64,000 nt of DNA from Nomia melanderi (lineage: Eukaryota; Arthropoda; Insecta; Hymenoptera; Halictidae): assembly GCF_051020985.1 (NCBI RefSeq), contig NC_135002.1, forward strand, positions 9,672,001 to 9,736,000, given 5' to 3'. The position numbers were made by a program, and so were the translations under genes. Shown one piece after another: positions 61,801 to 64,000 of this stretch. The stretch's first letter is position 1, and each line of letters starts with the position of its first letter. The notes under the pieces were generated by a model. It was not told where the DNA came from, made no database searches, and saw only the letters and a list, made by a program, of their open reading frames with translations.

Positions 61801-62933
61801 ACTCCACAAATCCCCCTGGAATGGAATCCGTATGCCCTGACAGCCGATTCAGCTGTCCATCCTTTCATTGGTCGATCCTCTAAGTCGCCGTCGTCGACTC
61901 TGGGAGTTTCCCAGGGCACAACGAAATCCGTCTACCTGGGCAGCTAATTCCGCGGCAGCTCGGATAATTACACGGCCAGCCGGACGGCATCGGTCCGTCG
62001 AAAGAGAGACTTATCGTTCGAATGAACACATAGGAGGCGAACCGTCGCACGGTTATCGGGAGCGATGGTCGCCGTCCACGACGACAGGCGACACGTAGCG
62101 TACGCACCTGCTCATTGGCACCTTCGTGATACGATCGGTTGCCGGGTTAGGAGCTAAATACGGCAGGCCGGGTCCAGGGGCTTCTAGTTTATCGCGATTC
62201 CAGCGACGATAGAGGCGGAACGCGGCTCGAAAGATGGGCCTGGGTAGGGGGCTCGGGATACTTAAACCGCGGCCGTGCTGGTTAACTTATTCGGATTTAC
62301 CTTTAATTGCGATACGTCAAGCAACATCGTATGCCACGGTATCCGCGGCACTATAATTTAGTAGCATTATCTTGGTATGCCGGGGCAAGTGCTCCTAGTT
62401 CAATCAATGTCCGCGCGCCAGGCCAGGCCGCTCTCCCTTCTTCTTGTTCTACGCTCCGGCGCGGGTTTCTTTCATCGGTTCGCCGACCCGTTCCCATCTT
62501 GCCTCCCTCCCCGCCTCCCTCTTCCATCGAGCCGAGCCCGCATTCATGAAATTACAAGGAAATGCATGAATTACAAGCGTCCGTGTGTGCGCGGCCGGCA
62601 CACGCTCGCTTGTCGGTGAATGTTTTGTTCTGGGGATCCGGAGCGAGATTCAGGCGTGTTTTCTGGGTTTGGGTGTCTTGGGAGGCATCTGATAGGGAGC
62701 TTCGCTCCTTGGACTGACTGACGGGTTTCTGAAGGGACTTTAAATGGAAATTAGTCAGCGTGGATGTTATTTAATTTTGTTTAATTGACATTTAATACGG
62801 TTTTTGTGCGGTCGATCAATGTTCGAAGGGAAAGTGGTTAAACGAGTATGGAATTACTTTTCAGCATAGTAAATTATTGATGATACAGGAATTATAGCAT
62901 TATTACATTCTTCTTTTCGCGACTACTGATCTC
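58801..62933. other. No gene seen; noncoding
   Basis: This is GC-rich at 59.0-59.4, 61.0-61.5 and 61.8-62.6 kb. The 167-codon plus-strand frame at 59264-59767 has no recognisable domain. TTAACCCTTTCTCTCC at 61535 could be a lone MITE end, but no partner is visible. Confidence 0.45.
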
Positions 62934-62937
62934 TTAA

Positions 62938-63015
62938 CACGTTGATTGCCGTAGTGGTCGCCGATGATGCACGATTTAACGGTGCAACAGCGAGGGTCAT
63001 CGTTAACCCCAAATA
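62938..63015 (+). repeat. Family C left-end fragment
   Basis: TTAACACGTTGATTGCCG (TTAA at 62934-62937) followed by CCGATGATG matches the start of the copy at 33.0 kb. Similarity fades after about 40 to 75 bases and no right end was found, so the copy is truncated. Confidence 0.45.
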
Positions 63016-64000
63016 AATCCGTTACTGCAGTCCATTCAACTGAATGATAATTGTTCCCAAACTCGTGAACATTATTAATGATGTAACCGTTATTCTAACG
63101 GCGCAACAGATAATTCGGTATTTTGTGTATTTCAATCGGCGGGGAAACCGTCCGTCATCGTACTAACAGAAATTGAGTCGCTTTAATACACAAATACAGA
63201 ACACTGTTAACAGGGATCTTGAAGGATTCATTCAACCTCCGTCAAAATGTTCATTGCAAGCTTCGAACATTATTCACCCCTTTCACTAAAACAATCCACC
63301 CTAAAGTTACTCCGTCCATTCATATTTTCAAAGTATATTAATATATATAAATAAATAAAATATATATATATAAATATACTTTCAAAATACATTCAAAAAT
63401 CATCTTCGATCACCGATCAAATAACAAAATACACAACCAACGTTGTTCCGCGTCGTCGGCTAATCGAATTCTTTCGCAGCGTAGGACACGAATTCCCGCG
63501 CGACAATGTATCTTAATGAATATAGTGGGAGTCAGGAGAGAACCTTGTCCCCTAATATGAATCACGGAGGCTGAGCCCGTGGTTCGGGCCCGGAACCGTT
63601 CCATTGTGCGGGCGGCGTGGCGCGCATACTTGCGTCCACGTATCATTATGTGAAAACCTCCTGGAATCCGTGAACAATACGTCTGAGCCGGGCGTTGCGC
63701 GGCCGGCCAAGTAAGAGGAAGGAACGTAACAATAGAATTACTAGGTTACGCGATACTGTTAATAACCTCCGTCGCCCACGCGCCGACCGGTGTTTTCCAT
63801 ATCCTGCGAGTCCCTGTTTATCTACCCCGTTCGGCCTGGGTTCGGGAGGTTGTTCGATGTCCCGCGGAAACGGTTCGTTTCCTGCCTTGCTGATGACCGT
63901 ATATCGTCCAGTTCCCTGCCTCGTTATTAGGGGAACCTTTACCCGTTGTTTCGTTCGTTAACCCTCGCCACTACGACGATCCTGGCTACCGTACAGACGA
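63016..64000. other. No gene seen; noncoding
   Basis: A TA-rich simple stretch at 63335-63382 is flanked by TTTCAAAGTATATT and AATATACTTTCAAA, so it could form a long AT hairpin. GC-rich sequence follows from 63.5 kb. The last 45 bases contain TTAACCCTCGCC, possibly a further element end cut by the window edge. Confidence 0.45.

Noticed and set aside
1..64000. tRNA, rRNA, well-known microRNA, telomere repeat or CRISPR array
   Set aside because: I looked for tRNA B-box-like words, TTAGG arrays, several conserved insect microRNA seeds and regularly spaced repeats, and found none that held up.

Overview
The window looks like nuclear DNA of an insect, most likely a hymenopteran and probably a bee. 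This rests on the mosaic of AT-rich stretches and GC-rich patches, the very high CpG density, the mariner and Mutator-like transposase remnants, and the many short elements flanked by TTAA. The species cannot be fixed from the sequence alone. I find no intact protein-coding gene, tRNA or rRNA in 64 kb. The longest open frames (about 150 to 217 codons) are explained by repeats, purine tracts or GC-rich composition. The window therefore reads as a large intergenic region or one or more long introns.

What can be annotated is mostly mobile-element debris. Three transposase remnants are visible: the C-terminal catalytic part of a mariner (about 4.33 to 4.65 kb, +), a Mutator-like transposase fragment (6.27 to 7.00 kb, -), and a helix-turn-helix fragment resembling a mariner N-terminus (about 16.2 to 16.4 kb, -). 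Spread across the window are about eight small non-autonomous families, 170 to 360 bp long. They are bounded by TTAA and have inverted ends starting CC or CAC, as expected for piggyBac-type MITEs. I call them B to I here, and those labels are local. B has five copies (0.1, 22.9, 24.1, 28.6 and 54.4 kb). C has three full copies and one fragment (28.9, 33.0, 36.2 and 62.9 kb). D has two copies (13.0 and 46.4 kb). E has two copies (12.5 and 12.9 kb). F has three copies plus one solo end (10.8, 12.1, 14.0 and 19.3 kb). G has one copy and one end (32.4 and 45.7 kb). H has two copies plus fragments (3.9, 18.4, 24.3, 24.5 and 30.1 kb). I has one copy and a possible end (46.8 and 42.2 kb). A dense cluster lies at 12.1 to 14.2 kb, where D sits inside an older E copy.

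There is also a small satellite array with 125 and 137 bp units (27.4 to 28.1 kb), and a 27 bp minisatellite whose frame encodes a hydrophobic nonapeptide repeat (31.8 to 32.0 kb). Other tandem arrays are a degenerate three-copy block (40.0 to 40.5 kb), a 180 bp duplication (50.8 to 51.1 kb) and several smaller ones. The best candidates for host function are a TATA plus initiator arrangement at 44.53 kb, a weaker TATA site at 47.23 kb and a CpG-rich patch at 33.5 to 33.8 kb. None is proven. The remaining intervals are listed and described as holding no gene I can support.
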